A DNA stretch of 64,000 nt from Lentibacillus sp. Marseille-P4043 (GCF_900258515.1 NZ_LT984884.1:2329353-2393352), one strand, 5' to 3'. Shown: positions 34,932 through 44,960, counted from the stretch's first letter. A program made the numbers and translations. Notes: generated from the sequence alone by a model not told the origin.

Positions 34932-35867
34932 TTATAAATATTTTTCTGCTTTCTTTGTATTAATAAAATGTGTTTTGGCACAAGTCGTTAGTATATCGTG
35001 TCCTTTTTCGTTTATTATGTTAGCAATTACTTGGTCAACACGATTAGAAGCGCCTTTTGGCAATGTGATGCCGAGTTTATCGGATAGTTTATCCATTTCA
35101 TTTAAAAAACTAGTTCGAGCTATAATTGAGCCAGCGGCAACTGCGATGGAATAGGACTCAGCTTTCGTCATGAAATATGTCTTATCCGTGATTTTTTCTT
35201 GTTCACTGGCAATATACTTCTTATACAAACTTGGTTCACAAAACTGGTCGATAAGGATTCCTTCAAATTTCAATCCGTCAACTTTTTCCAATACATTTTG
35301 AATAGCATGATGATGGAGCATGGCTTTCATTTTCCCTTGGGACCAACCTTTGTTTTTTAGTGCATTATACTTTTCATTACGCAATACTAACAGTGAATAG
35401 GGAACATCAAGCTTTACTATTTCTTTTGCTATTCGTTTAATCGTTTTATCTGTCAGATTTTTAGAGTCTTGGACACCAATTTGTTTTAATCTTTCAATTT
35501 GATTTGCATTAACAGCTGCACATGCTACGGTTATTGGACCAAAATAGTCACCTGTTCCAGCCTCGTCTGACCCAATATGGGAAGCTTTAAATAAACTAGT
35601 TGGTGGTGAGTTTTTGTGGGCTGAATTTGTAATATGCTTCTTCTTTTTCGCAGATTTCTCTCCATTGTCTTTCGCCCATTTTGTTGATTCTTTTTCCGGA
35701 TCTTTGCCCTGAAAGAGGACCTTTCCAGACCGGTAAGCGGTTATAACTGCATTTGGTGTTTTAGCCCGAAAGACAGCACCCTGTGGCGTATCAGTGACTG
35801 AATTTGCATAATATTGCTGCATTTCTTTAATGGTTGTAAGCGGAATAACGTGAACGCTTTGTGGCAT
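34932..35867 (-). CDS. rnhC: Ribonuclease HIII
   Basis: Degrades the RNA strand of RNA-DNA hybrids. The chosen ATG (35867) gives MPQSVHVIPL with GGAGAG upstream; an ATG six codons earlier overlaps that site. The N-terminal TBP-like substrate-binding domain is at about 1-85 (PQGAVFRAKTPNAVITAYRSGKVLFQG). The catalytic domain has GSDEAGTGDYFGPITVACA, where DE are the first metal ligands, then ILIDQF and the late KAESYSIAVAAGSIIAR. About 311 residues. It lies opposite zapA-cvpA as in B. subtilis. Confidence 0.95.
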   Translation of the reverse strand: MPQSVHVIPLTTIKEMQQYYANSVTDTPQGAVFRAKTPNAVITAYRSGKVLFQGKDPEKESTKWAKDNGEKSAKKKKHITNSAHKNSPPTSLFKASHIGSDEAGTGDYFGPITVACAAVNANQIERLKQIGVQDSKNLTDKTIKRIAKEIVKLDVPYSLLVLRNEKYNALKNKGWSQGKMKAMLHHHAIQNVLEKVDGLKFEGILIDQFCEPSLYKKYIASEQEKITDKTYFMTKAESYSIAVAAGSIIARTSFLNEMDKLSDKLGITLPKGASNRVDQVIANIINEKGHDILTTCAKTHFINTKKAEKYL

Positions 35868-36004
35868 ATTTATCTCTCCATTCAATTGCTTATGACCACT
35901 ATAGCAAAGGATTTAACATTTTTAAAAGGTTTATTCTTTAGTTTCCTAAATGCATTCTTCATGTTAAGATAAAGTGAATAATTTTTTTCTGAGGGGGTAG
36001 CCGT

Positions 36005-36268
36005 GTGACCCAGAATGATAGAACACGAATAACGGTCGAAATACATAATAAATCATATACAATTGTAGGAACTGAACCAGCACACCATGTTCGTCTTGTT
36101 GCTAGTTTAGTCGATCAAAAAATGCATGAAATCCAAGCGGCCAATAAAGATTTGGATACGACTCAATTAGCTGTTTTAACAGCAGTTAATTCAATGAATG
36201 ATTATTTAAAACTAAAAGAAGACTACGCTAAACTGTTAGGTTCAATAAATAAGAAAGAGGATAAGTAA
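36005..36268 (+). CDS. zapA: Cell division protein ZapA
   Basis: An 87-residue FtsZ-ring associated protein that promotes FtsZ bundling. It contains RITVEIHNKSYTIVG, ASLVDQKMHEIQAAN and a C-terminal helix (QLAVLTAVNSMNDYLKLKEDYAKLL) for coiled-coil dimerisation. GTG start with GAGGGGG nine bases upstream. Followed four bases later by cvpA. Confidence 0.93.
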   Translation: MTQNDRTRITVEIHNKSYTIVGTEPAHHVRLVASLVDQKMHEIQAANKDLDTTQLAVLTAVNSMNDYLKLKEDYAKLLGSINKKEDK

Positions 36269-36271
36269 CAT

Positions 36272-36826
36272 ATGGTCGATTTCATTTTAATAATATTATT
36301 ACTTTTTGGATTTTTAATCGGGTTAAAAAGAGGTTTCATTTTACAAGCATTTCATTTAATCGGCTTTATTGTATCATTTATTGTTGCGGTAATTTATTAT
36401 GATGATTTGGCATCAAAATTATCACTTTGGATACCATATCCAGAACTTTCCGGTGATAGTTCATGGGCTGTTTTTTTACAATCGCTGCCACTTGAAGTTG
36501 CTTTTTACAACGCAATCGCTTTTGCTATTATCTTTTTCGCAGTAAAAATTATTTTGCAAATTATCGCCTCCATGCTTGATTTTGTAGCCGAATTACCTAT
36601 ATTGCATTCCGTTAATCGTATATTGGGCGCGGTTTTGGGGTTTCTAGAAATATATTTGCTACTGTTTATCGTATTGTATATATTAGCGCTAACTCCTGTT
36701 GGCAATGTGCAATCTTGGATAAGTAATTCATTTATTGCACAGCTGATTATTGAACATACGCCAATATTATCTGAGCAATTAAAAGATTTGTGGTTTACAC
36801 ACATAGAAAGTTTGTTTGATTTTTAG
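36272..36826 (+). CDS. CvpA family membrane protein (YshB-like)
   Basis: A 184-residue integral membrane protein with about four helices: MVDFILIILLLFGFLIGLKRGFILQ at the start, then AFHLIGFIVSFIVAVIYY, FYNAIAFAIIFFAVKIILQII and a last one near 120-140. The LIGLKRGF turn is the CvpA signature. In other bacteria CvpA is linked to colicin V production and envelope resistance; its molecular role is unclear. It is cotranscribed with zapA. Confidence 0.85.
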   Translation: MVDFILIILLLFGFLIGLKRGFILQAFHLIGFIVSFIVAVIYYDDLASKLSLWIPYPELSGDSSWAVFLQSLPLEVAFYNAIAFAIIFFAVKIILQIIASMLDFVAELPILHSVNRILGAVLGFLEIYLLLFIVLYILALTPVGNVQSWISNSFIAQLIIEHTPILSEQLKDLWFTHIESLFDF

Positions 36827-36835
36827 ACGATAAAG

Positions 36836-36910
36836 AGGCTGATTCAAAATACTAGGCTATCCATTTGTATCTCATGTACAATAGATATACCTAAAATGAA
36901 TCAGTCTTTT
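36836..36910 (+). terminator. Possible terminator after cvpA
   Basis: AGGCTGATTCA and TGAATCAGTC pair across a 50-base loop, with TTTTT following. The large loop makes it a doubtful terminator. Confidence 0.4.
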
Positions 36911-36948
36911 TGCGTAAAGATGAACGAGTGAAGCGGGTGAAATTTAAT

Positions 36949-38667
36949 ATGACAAAAAATAAAAAAGATGTATTGAAGTTACTTGAACAAATTGCAGTAT
37001 ATTTAGAATTAAAGGGGGAAAATCCATTTAAGATTTCCGCCTATAGAAAAGCAGCACAAGCTCTTGAGCGGGACGATCGGTCATTAGCTGAAATAGATGA
37101 CTTTACGAAAATAAAAGGCATTGGTAAAGGTACGGGCGATGTTATAACTGAATTTCTAGAGCAAGGAGAATCTGCAACACTAAGTCAATTGGAAAAAGAA
37201 GTTCCAAATGGATTAATACCGCTACTAAACCTGCCAGGCCTTGGTGGTAAAAAACTGGCGAAATTGTACCAGGAACTTGGTGTGACAGATGCTGACTCAT
37301 TAAAAACAGCTTGTGTAAGTGGACAGGTAGAACAGCTTGCTGGTTTTGGTAAAAAGTCAGTTGAAAAAATTATACAAGCATTGGAAGACGCAAATAATCG
37401 GCCAGAACGGTTGCCAATAGCCACAATGCTTCCACTTGCTGAACAAGTGGAAGCACAATTAAAAGAAATCCCAGCAATCGAAATATTTTCACAAGCTGGG
37501 AGTTTACGACGCATGCGTGAGACGATCAAGGACTTAGATTTTATCATTGCAACGACTAAACCACTTGAAGTTAGGGATGCACTGTTGGGAATCGACAATA
37601 TCAAGGATGTAATAGCAAGTGGGGAAACCAAAGTATCGGTTACCATTGATGATGTTTTTGATATAAATATAGACTTTCGAATTGTGAAACCAGAAGAATT
37701 TGCGTCAACCCTTCACCATTTTACCGGATCAAAAGATCATAATGTTGCTATGAGACAATTAGCAAAATCCCGTGGGGAAAAAATCAATGAGTATGGGATT
37801 GAACTTGATGAAATAGGTGAAATTTTGACGTTTAAAACGGAGGAGCAATTTTTTCAGCATTTCGGATTAACCTACATACCTCCAGAACTCAGAGAGAATA
37901 CTGGTGAGGTTGATGCCTTCTCGAAAAAAATGGACCTTGTTCAACTAGCGGATATTCGTGGTGATTTGCATATGCATACAACATGGAGTGATGGTGCGCA
38001 ATCGCTAGAAGAAATGGTGAATCAAGCCCGAACAAAAGGATATGACTATATTGCTATTACCGATCACTCTAAATTTTTACGTGTGGCAAATGGCTTGAAT
38101 GAAGCAAAACTACGAAAGCAACGGGAAGAAATTGCGAAGTTAAACGAAAAATACGCAGATATTCATATTTTTGCTGGGGTAGAAATGGATATTCTACCAG
38201 ATGCGACACTGGACTTTAGTAATGAATTTTTGCAAGAAATGGATTTCGTTATCGGTGCTATCCATTCTAGCTTCAGTCAGTCCAAAGAAAAAATTATGGC
38301 ACGGTTATATACTGCGTTGGAAAACCCATACGTGTCGTTGATTGCACATCCGACTGGAAGACTGATCGGCAGACGTGATGGTTATGCTATTGATATTGAT
38401 AAATTAATCGAACGTGCAAGTGAGACGGGGACGGCGTTGGAGATAAACGCAAATCCAAATCGGTTAGATTTATCTGCTGAATGGGTACGAAAAGCACAGG
38501 AACAGGGTGTGGCAATCGCAATAGATACAGATGCACACAGCTTTCATATGCTTGAACATATGAAGTATGGCGTTGGTACTGCAAGACGCGGTTGGTTACG
38601 GAAAGAAACAATTATCAACACATGGTCAAAAGAGAAACTAATGGAATTTATGAGCCGTAAGAAATGA
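36949..38667 (+). CDS. polX: DNA polymerase/3'-5' exonuclease PolX
   Basis: Family X repair polymerase fused to a PHP exonuclease. The chosen ATG gives MTKNKKDVLKLLEQIAVYLE, aligned with the start of B. subtilis PolX. Order: helix-hairpin-helix and 8-kDa domain (1-140, with KIKGIGKGTG and LPGLGGKKLAKLYQELG), nucleotidyltransferase core (AGSLRRMRETIKDLDFII with catalytic Asp residues), then the PHP domain (about 325-570) with GDLHMHTTWSDG, GVEMDILPD, AIHSSF, AHPTGR and DTDAHS as metal ligands. 572 residues, complete. mutS2 follows after 17 bases. Confidence 0.95.
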   Translation: MTKNKKDVLKLLEQIAVYLELKGENPFKISAYRKAAQALERDDRSLAEIDDFTKIKGIGKGTGDVITEFLEQGESATLSQLEKEVPNGLIPLLNLPGLGGKKLAKLYQELGVTDADSLKTACVSGQVEQLAGFGKKSVEKIIQALEDANNRPERLPIATMLPLAEQVEAQLKEIPAIEIFSQAGSLRRMRETIKDLDFIIATTKPLEVRDALLGIDNIKDVIASGETKVSVTIDDVFDINIDFRIVKPEEFASTLHHFTGSKDHNVAMRQLAKSRGEKINEYGIELDEIGEILTFKTEEQFFQHFGLTYIPPELRENTGEVDAFSKKMDLVQLADIRGDLHMHTTWSDGAQSLEEMVNQARTKGYDYIAITDHSKFLRVANGLNEAKLRKQREEIAKLNEKYADIHIFAGVEMDILPDATLDFSNEFLQEMDFVIGAIHSSFSQSKEKIMARLYTALENPYVSLIAHPTGRLIGRRDGYAIDIDKLIERASETGTALEINANPNRLDLSAEWVRKAQEQGVAIAIDTDAHSFHMLEHMKYGVGTARRGWLRKETIINTWSKEKLMEFMSRKK

Positions 38668-38684
38668 TAAAGGAGTAAGCAGGA

Positions 38685-41030
38685 ATGAATGAACGTATTC
38701 TCCAAGTACTTGAATTTAATAAAATATTGGAATATCTATCTAACCAGGCCGCAACATCACTGGGAAAGGATCTTGTGTCCTTATTAAAGCCAGCAACAGG
38801 TTTGCAGGAAGTGAAAACTTTGCAACAAGAAACGGATGAAGCTGGACAAGTAGAACGACTAAATTTATCGATCCCACTTGGTGGTATATCTGATATACGG
38901 GCAAGCGTTAAGCGAAGCGTCATTGGTGGTATATTAAATACTAGTGAATGCCTTGATGTTGCCAATACGATTTATGGTGGGAGACAAGTCAAAGAGTTTG
39001 TCATAAAACTAGAGAAAAATCTGCCCATTTTAGAGGGACTAGTTGAACAGATTACACCTTTACGTGAGTTGGAACGTCAGATAAAAAGCTGTATCGATGA
39101 TCATGGACAAGTGATGGACAGTGCATCAGTTAAATTGCGTAGTATTCGCTCTTCCATTCGCACGTATGAATCAAGGGTTCGCGATAAACTAGATAATTAC
39201 ACAAAATCAAATAGTAACATGCTTTCTGACGCGATCATAACGATTCGAAATGACCGTTATGTGTTGCCGGTTAAGCAAGAGTACCGAGGGGCAATTGGTG
39301 GGATTGTGCATGATCAGTCTGCATCAGGACAAACGTTGTTCATGGAACCAAAAGCTGTTGTTGATCTTAATAATCAATTGCAAGAAGCTAAAGTGGCAGA
39401 AAAACAGGAAATAGAGCGTATTTTGCGTGAGTTAAGTGAATATATTGCTGGAGCCGAAACATTTTTACTCGAAAATGTTTCTGTGCTAGCTAAAATTGAT
39501 TTTATGTTTGCCCGCGCTAAGCTAGGTAAGCAAATGAAAGCAGCAATGCCGAAGATGAATGATCAAGGTTTTATTAAGATGAGGCAGGCACATCATCCCT
39601 TGATTTCGACTGATAATGTGGTTGCCAACGATATTGAAATAGGGAAAGATTATACATCAATCGTAATTACTGGACCTAATACTGGTGGGAAAACAGTAAC
39701 TTTGAAGATGATTGGTTTATGTACTTTAATGGCGCAATCCGGGCTGCAAATCCCTGCATATGATGGATGCGAAATGGCTGTTTTTGAAAATGTTTTTGCT
39801 GATATTGGTGATGAACAATCGATTGAACAAAACTTAAGTACTTTTTCTTCACACATGACAAACATCGTTAATATTATCGAACAAGTTGATAATAAGACAT
39901 TGGTATTATTTGATGAACTTGGTGCAGGAACAGACCCACAAGAAGGTGCAGCACTTGCAATGTCTATTTTAGATGAAGTGGTATCAAGGGATGCGCGTGT
40001 GATAGCAACGACTCATTATCCAGAATTAAAAGCATATGGCTATAACAGAGAAAATGTGATTAATGCCTCGGTGGAATTTAATGTGGAAACATTGCAGCCG
40101 ACTTATCGATTATTAATCGGTGTTCCTGGAAGAAGTAATGCATTTGAAATTTCTAAGCGGTTAGGATTAAATGATTCCATAATAGAACGCGCAAAAGATC
40201 AAGTTGGTGTCGATTCGAAAAGTGTTGAAAATATGATTGCTTCGTTGGAACGATCACAAATACAAGCTGAGAAGGACTATGAAGAAGCTCATCAGACATT
40301 AATGAAAAGTGAAGAACTGCGTAATGAAATTCAAAAAGAGTGGAAGCAGTTTGAACATAAGCGTGAAGAATTATACAAAAAGGCTGAGAAAAAGGCTGAA
40401 AAAGCATTACAAAAAGCAAGGGAAGAAGCAGAACTTATTATCGATGAGATTCGTGGCATGAAATCCGCCGCTGATTTAAAAGAGCATGAATGGATCGAAG
40501 CGAAAAAGATGCTTGAAGAGGCAAAACCGAACCTTTCCTCCAAGCAATCAACACAAGCAAACAAACCAAAAAAACAGTCCAAAAATGTACTGCATCCTGG
40601 TGATGAGATTAAATTGCTAACCGTGAACCAACAAGGAACGGTTTTGGAAAAAGTGAATGAAGACGAGTACCTTGTTCAGGTAGGGATTATGAAGGTAAAG
40701 GTAAAACGAAATGATCTTCAGGCTGTTGGAAAGCAAAAGAAAACGATGGAAAAACCATTAACAACTGTTAAAGGGTCAAACTATCACGTGCGTCCAGAAC
40801 TTGATTTGCGTGGGGAGCGCTATGAAGAAGCCCTACTCCGTTTAGAAAAGTATATTGATGATGTATTACTAGCTGGTTATGCGAAAGTATCAATTATACA
40901 CGGGAAAGGAACAGGAGCACTTCGGACAGGTGTGCAGGAATTTGCGAAGCGGCATCCAAGAATCAAGAATAGTCGTTATGGATCGATGGGTGAAGGTGGA
41001 AGCGGTGTAACGATCATAGAATTACAATAA
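38685..41030 (+). CDS. mutS2: MutS2 family protein with Smr domain
   Basis: A 781-residue MutS-like ATPase without a mismatch-binding domain. Walker A GPNTGGKT is at 330-337, the ABC-like ATPase continues with [19 protein letters not shown], a long coiled-coil follows (about 510-635), and the C-terminal Smr nuclease domain (about 705-781) has [11 protein letters not shown] and [11 protein letters not shown]. In B. subtilis it is implicated in recombination and rescue of collided ribosomes. No mismatch-repair partner is encoded nearby. Confidence 0.95.
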   Translation: MNERILQVLEFNKILEYLSNQAATSLGKDLVSLLKPATGLQEVKTLQQETDEAGQVERLNLSIPLGGISDIRASVKRSVIGGILNTSECLDVANTIYGGRQVKEFVIKLEKNLPILEGLVEQITPLRELERQIKSCIDDHGQVMDSASVKLRSIRSSIRTYESRVRDKLDNYTKSNSNMLSDAIITIRNDRYVLPVKQEYRGAIGGIVHDQSASGQTLFMEPKAVVDLNNQLQEAKVAEKQEIERILRELSEYIAGAETFLLENVSVLAKIDFMFARAKLGKQMKAAMPKMNDQGFIKMRQAHHPLISTDNVVANDIEIGKDYTSIVITGPNTGGKTVTLKMIGLCTLMAQSGLQIPAYDGCEMAVFENVFADIGDEQSIEQNLSTFSSHMTNIVNIIEQVDNKTLVLFDELGAGTDPQEGAALAMSILDEVVSRDARVIATTHYPELKAYGYNRENVINASVEFNVETLQPTYRLLIGVPGRSNAFEISKRLGLNDSIIERAKDQVGVDSKSVENMIASLERSQIQAEKDYEEAHQTLMKSEELRNEIQKEWKQFEHKREELYKKAEKKAEKALQKAREEAELIIDEIRGMKSAADLKEHEWIEAKKMLEEAKPNLSSKQSTQANKPKKQSKNVLHPGDEIKLLTVNQQGTVLEKVNEDEYLVQVGIMKVKVKRNDLQAVGKQKKTMEKPLTTVKGSNYHVRPELDLRGERYEEALLRLEKYIDDVLLAGYAKVSIIHGKGTGALRTGVQEFAKRHPRIKNSRYGSMGEGGSGVTIIELQ

Positions 41031-41069
41031 CACACAGCGTAACGTGGGTGGGGAATGGAGTGTTCAAAG

Positions 41070-41477
41070 ATGAATGGTTTTTGGGAAAACGTTTTTGTTG
41101 AGACTGCAGCACGCTATAGTGTGGTTATTTTATGTACGATTGTATTTTTGGCGGTGTTCGAGCTAGTTACATCTTATAAGAATTGGGAACAAATCAAGAA
41201 AGGAAATTTTGCGGTAGCAATGGCAACAGGCGGGAAAATATTTGGTATTGCCAACATTTTTCGCTACTCCATCGAACACAATGATACGCTTTTACAAAGT
41301 ATCGGCTGGGGAGTATTTGGATTTTTATTGTTGTTGGTTGGTTATTTCATTTTTGAATTTCTAACACCAACAATAAAAATCGATAAAGAGATTGGAAAAG
41401 GAAATAAGGCAGTGGGATTTATTTCCATGTTGATTTCAGTGGGATTATCCTTCGTGATTGGGGCAAGTATAGGATAA
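41070..41477 (+). CDS. DUF350 membrane protein (YshE-like)
   Basis: A membrane protein of about 135 residues with four hydrophobic segments and the DUF350 pattern (GNFAVAMATGGKIFGIANIFRYSI, and EIGKGNKAVGFISMLISVGLSF). The second ATG (41070) is preferred: GGAGTG is seven bases upstream and MNGFWENVFVETAARYS resembles B. subtilis YshE. Function unknown. A 24-codon membrane peptide gene follows 13 bases later. Confidence 0.85.
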   Translation: MNGFWENVFVETAARYSVVILCTIVFLAVFELVTSYKNWEQIKKGNFAVAMATGGKIFGIANIFRYSIEHNDTLLQSIGWGVFGFLLLLVGYFIFEFLTPTIKIDKEIGKGNKAVGFISMLISVGLSFVIGASIG

Positions 41478-41490
41478 GGGGAGAACGAGA

Positions 41491-41565
41491 GTGGAAACGT
41501 TAGCTAAAGTATTACTTGTTGTAGCGGTTATTTTTATTGTTGTAGGCGTTGTGTATTTATTATAA
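41491..41565 (+). CDS. Very small membrane peptide, 24 aa
   Basis: GTG at 41491 to TAA at 41565, with AAGGGGAG about nine bases upstream. The peptide starts METLAKVL, and residues 7-24 are almost all Val, Leu, Ile and Ala, forming one membrane helix ending at the stop. It follows the DUF350 gene closely, so translation from the same mRNA is likely. It matches no family I know. Confidence 0.55.
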   Translation: METLAKVLLVVAVIFIVVGVVYLL

Positions 41566-41600
41566 AACTTAAATATTTTCAGTAAATTGAACAAAAATAT

Positions 41601-41629
41601 TTCAAAAAAGACAAATGAATCGTTATACT
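41601..41629 (+). promoter_or_regulatory. Promoter of lcfA
   Basis: TTCAAA (41601-41606), 17 bases, TATACT (41624-41629), 30 bases before the lcfA start. The spacer contains one TGAAT half-site, but no complete FadR palindrome was found here. Confidence 0.7.
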
Positions 41630-41658
41630 GTAAATATATAGTATAAGGAGGAGATTAA

Positions 41659-43356
41659 ATGGGGGAGGAAAAAATATGGCATTCTCATTATCCAAAGGAA
41701 ATACCAACAAGTATTTCCTATGATGAGAAGCCATTACACGCTTTTTTGATAGAAGGTGCTAAACGATACAAAGAAAAGAAAGCGCTTCATTTTATGGGGA
41801 AAGAAATTTCATTTGCGGAAGTCTATTTACAAGCAAAGAAAATGGCTCATTACATGCAGCAGCTTGGTTTGAAAAAAGGTGACCGTGTTGCGGTAATGTT
41901 ACCGAACAGTCCACAGTCTGTAATTAGCTATTATGGAGCATTGATGGCTGGGGCAACCGTAGTACAAACAAATCCTTTATATAAAGAACGGGAACTTGAA
42001 TATCAATTGAACGATTCAGGTGCTACGTTTATCGTTTGCATGGATATCTTATTACCAAGGGTTAATAACGTAAAAGAAGCAACGTCTGTTAAACATACAA
42101 TCGTTACAGCTATTAAGAATTATTTGCCATTTCCAAAAAACATTGTTTATCCGTTTATCCAAAAAAAGCAATATAATATGGTTGTTAAAGTTGAGCATAC
42201 CGAGGATACCCATGTATGGAAGGATATTATTGCAAACACATCAGATAACTACACAGAAGTCGAGGTAAACCCTAAAGAAGATTTAGCTTTATTACAATAT
42301 ACTGGTGGAACGACAGGACATCCAAAAGGTGTTATGTTGACACACTTCAATCTCGTTGCAAATGTTCAAATGTGTCAAGCTTGGTTATACAAAGCAAAGC
42401 AAGGAAAAGAAGTTGTGTTAGGTGTGTTACCATTTTTCCATGTTTATGGTATGACAACAGTCATGAACATGTCGATTATGTTTGGATCGAAGATGGTTTT
42501 ACTACCAAAATTCGATGCGGAAGAAGTTCTAAAAACAATCCAAAAGCAAAAAGCTACGTTATTTCCAGGAGCACCGACAATTTATGTTGGTTTATTAAAT
42601 CATCCCAATTTAAAAAAATATGATCTATCATCAATAGAAGCCTGTATAAGTGGTTCAGCTCCACTACCGGTTGAGGTACAGGAGCAGTTTGAAAAAGTAA
42701 CCAAAGGCCGGTTAGTTGAAGGATATGGATTGACCGAATCATCTCCTGTAACCCATGCCAATTTCGTTTGGACAGAACGTGTGAACGGAAGTATTGGAAT
42801 TCCATGGCCTGATACACACGCTAAAATTTTCTTGCCGGATTCATTAGATGAGGCAGAAATCGGTGATGTTGGTGAACTAGCAGTGAAGGGACCGCAAGTA
42901 ATGAAAGGCTATTGGAACAACCCCGAAGAAACTGAAAAGGTACTGAAGGATGGATGGCTTTTCACAGGCGATCTCGGCTATATGGATGAACAGGGTTATT
43001 TTTATATTGTCGATCGTAAAAAGGATATGATAATTGCTGGAGGATACAATATTTATCCAAGGGAAGTAGAGGAAGTTTTATATGAACATGAAGGTGTTCA
43101 GGAAGCTGTTGTTGCAGGTGTACCTGATGCGTATCGTGGTGAGACCGTTAAAGCCTACGTGGTATTGAAATCAGGTTATAAACTTAAAGAGGAAGATCTG
43201 AATAAATATTGCCGTAAACATCTAGCGGCATATAAAGTACCCAAAATATACGAGTTCCGTGATGAATTGCCAAAAACGGCAGTTGGTAAAATTTTAAGAA
43301 GAAGTTTAGTTGATGAAGAAAAAGAAAAAATGCAAGAAAACAGCAAAACTGTCTGA
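41659..43356 (+). CDS. lcfA: Long-chain fatty acid-CoA ligase
   Basis: Activates fatty acids to acyl-CoA with ATP, the entry to beta-oxidation. Adenylate-forming motifs are visible: YTGGTTGHPKG (214-224) as P-loop, EGYGLTESSP, GWLFTGDLGYMDEQGYFYIVDRKKDMI and the catalytic Lys in AVGKILRR near the end. 565 residues is standard. AAGGAGG lies before the ATG. It heads the lcfA-fadR-fadB-etfB-etfA cluster, as in B. subtilis. Confidence 0.96.
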   Translation: MGEEKIWHSHYPKEIPTSISYDEKPLHAFLIEGAKRYKEKKALHFMGKEISFAEVYLQAKKMAHYMQQLGLKKGDRVAVMLPNSPQSVISYYGALMAGATVVQTNPLYKERELEYQLNDSGATFIVCMDILLPRVNNVKEATSVKHTIVTAIKNYLPFPKNIVYPFIQKKQYNMVVKVEHTEDTHVWKDIIANTSDNYTEVEVNPKEDLALLQYTGGTTGHPKGVMLTHFNLVANVQMCQAWLYKAKQGKEVVLGVLPFFHVYGMTTVMNMSIMFGSKMVLLPKFDAEEVLKTIQKQKATLFPGAPTIYVGLLNHPNLKKYDLSSIEACISGSAPLPVEVQEQFEKVTKGRLVEGYGLTESSPVTHANFVWTERVNGSIGIPWPDTHAKIFLPDSLDEAEIGDVGELAVKGPQVMKGYWNNPEETEKVLKDGWLFTGDLGYMDEQGYFYIVDRKKDMIIAGGYNIYPREVEEVLYEHEGVQEAVVAGVPDAYRGETVKAYVVLKSGYKLKEEDLNKYCRKHLAAYKVPKIYEFRDELPKTAVGKILRRSLVDEEKEKMQENSKTV

Positions 43357-43400
43357 GCTTCGTGCTCCCTTTTTTCCTGAAAAATAAGACAAGTTCTATA

Positions 43401-43429
43401 TTGACATAATCTATTTGTATCGGTACAAT
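43401..43429 (+). promoter_or_regulatory. Promoter of fadR
   Basis: TTGACA (43401-43406), 17 bases, TACAAT (43424-43429): near-consensus SigA promoter, with the FadR operator nine bases downstream. Confidence 0.85.
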
Positions 43430-43437
43430 ATAAAATA

Positions 43438-43455
43438 TGAATGATCATTCATTCA
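43438..43455. promoter_or_regulatory. FadR operator
   Basis: TGAATGATCATTCATTCA is a perfect inverted repeat TGAATGA-N4-TCATTCA, the FadR (YsiA) box known from B. subtilis. It lies between the fadR -10 box and the start codon, so FadR should repress its own transcription and release it with acyl-CoA. Confidence 0.88.
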
Positions 43456-43489
43456 TATTTTATGCCAAGGTAGCACTAAGGAGATAGAA

Positions 43490-44074
43490 ATGAAGAAAAA
43501 TAAGCCAAAATACAAACAAATTATTGAAGCAGCTGTTGAAGTTATCGCGGAAAACGGTTACCATGCGTCACAAGTTTCTAAAATTGCCAAAAAGGCTGGC
43601 GTCGCTGATGGAACAATATATTTATATTTTGCAAACAAAGAAGATATTTTAGTTTCTTTGTTTGAAGAGAAAATGGGACAGTTTGTTGAACAAATCGCCA
43701 TCAGTATTGATAAAAAACATAATGCGAGTGAAAAACTGCATACATTAATTGAAATGCACTTTCATCAACTTGCGCAAGATCATAATTTGGCAATTGTAAC
43801 ACAATTAGAACTACGCCAATCAAATACAGATTTACGTTTAAAGATTAATAGTGTTTTAAAACCTTATTTAGCTGTTATTGATAATCTCATTTTGGAAGGC
43901 ATTGAAGAACATATTTTTCAAGAAAGTTTAAACCTTCCACTAGTGCGACAGATGATTTTCGGCACCTTGGATGAAATTGTAACAAACTGGGTTATGAAGG
44001 AACAAAAATATGATTTAGTAAGTCAAGCTCCACAAGTCCATCGATTATTAATAAATGGACTTTCTGTAAAATAG
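43490..44074 (+). CDS. fadR: TetR-family fatty acid degradation repressor FadR
   Basis: A 194-residue TetR regulator. The N-terminal helix-turn-helix reads AAVEVIAENGYHASQVSKIAKKAGVADGTIYLYFANKEDIL. The C-terminal ligand domain contains LLINGLS at its end. Its place between lcfA and fadB and the perfect FadR box upstream identify it. Ligands in B. subtilis are long-chain acyl-CoAs. AAGGAGA precedes the ATG. Confidence 0.95.
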   Translation: MKKNKPKYKQIIEAAVEVIAENGYHASQVSKIAKKAGVADGTIYLYFANKEDILVSLFEEKMGQFVEQIAISIDKKHNASEKLHTLIEMHFHQLAQDHNLAIVTQLELRQSNTDLRLKINSVLKPYLAVIDNLILEGIEEHIFQESLNLPLVRQMIFGTLDEIVTNWVMKEQKYDLVSQAPQVHRLLINGLSVK

Positions 44075-44088
44075 GAAAAGCGCTTTCA
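44075..44088 (-). promoter_or_regulatory. cre-like site between fadR and fadB
   Basis: Read on the minus strand, TGAAAGCGCTTTTC matches 12 of 14 positions of the CcpA cre consensus, with an ideal AAAGCGCTTT core. It starts one base after the fadR stop and 63 bases before fadB, suggesting glucose repression of fadB-etfBA. Confidence 0.55.
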
Positions 44089-44150
44089 CATTTTTCTAGT
44101 TAGTCGTTTTATTTTCTGCTATGATAGTAATAGAAAGGGAGGATTAAACT

Positions 44151-44924
44151 TTGGGAACCTTAGCTTATGAAACAGACAATCACATTGCAACATTAACAAT
44201 TAAAAGTCCGCCTGCGAACGCTTTATCAAGTGCATTAATAAATGATCTAGCTGAAAAACTTGATGAAATAGAACAGGATGAAGCAATCAAAGCAGTTGTT
44301 CTAAAAGGCGAAGGGAAGTTTTTCTCTGCAGGCGCTGATATCAAGGAATTTACTTCTTTACAAGACGCCACGGATTATCAATCGTTGTCTGAAAAAGGCC
44401 AGCAATTGTTTGATCGAATCGAGCATTTTCATGTACCTGTAATTGCGGCAATTCATGGTGCGGCTTTAGGTGGGGGCTTAGAACTTGCTATGTCCTGTCA
44501 TATTCGAATCGCTTCGGAAAATGCTAAACTAGGATTACCTGAATCAACGCTCGGAATTATTCCCGGATTTGCCGGAACTCAGCGGTTACCACGATATGTC
44601 GGAACTGCGAAGGCGTACGAGATGATTTTAACTGGGGAACCTATTCGTGCGCATGAAGCTCAAGCTTTGGGCCTTGTAAATCGAGTAGTTGAAAATGAAG
44701 AAGTTTTCGCCGAAGCTATGAAACTAGCAGAAAAAATCGTAGCTAAAAGTAAATTAACAATTAATCGAATAATGAAGTTAATTCCGTATTCGATCGTTGA
44801 TCAGTTTGCAACAGGAGCGAAAGCGGAGGCGAAAGCTTTTGGCGAAATATTTGGTTCTAATGATGCAAAGGAAGGCGTACAAGCGTTTATCGAAAAGCGT
44901 AAGCCTAATTTCCAGGATAAATAA
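44151..44924 (+). CDS. fadB: Enoyl-CoA hydratase
   Basis: Hydrates 2-enoyl-CoA in beta-oxidation. It is a 257-residue crotonase-fold protein with the oxyanion motif KFFSAGADIKEF and HGAALGGGLELAMSC. Glu residues in GGLELAM and LPESTLGIIPGFAGTQRLPR correspond to the catalytic pair. TTG start with AAGGGAGG eight bases upstream. It precedes etfB/etfA in the order of B. subtilis. Confidence 0.94.
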   Translation: MGTLAYETDNHIATLTIKSPPANALSSALINDLAEKLDEIEQDEAIKAVVLKGEGKFFSAGADIKEFTSLQDATDYQSLSEKGQQLFDRIEHFHVPVIAAIHGAALGGGLELAMSCHIRIASENAKLGLPESTLGIIPGFAGTQRLPRYVGTAKAYEMILTGEPIRAHEAQALGLVNRVVENEEVFAEAMKLAEKIVAKSKLTINRIMKLIPYSIVDQFATGAKAEAKAFGEIFGSNDAKEGVQAFIEKRKPNFQDK

Positions 44925-44960
44925 TATCGGTTGAACACGAATTAAAGAGGAGGATATCGC

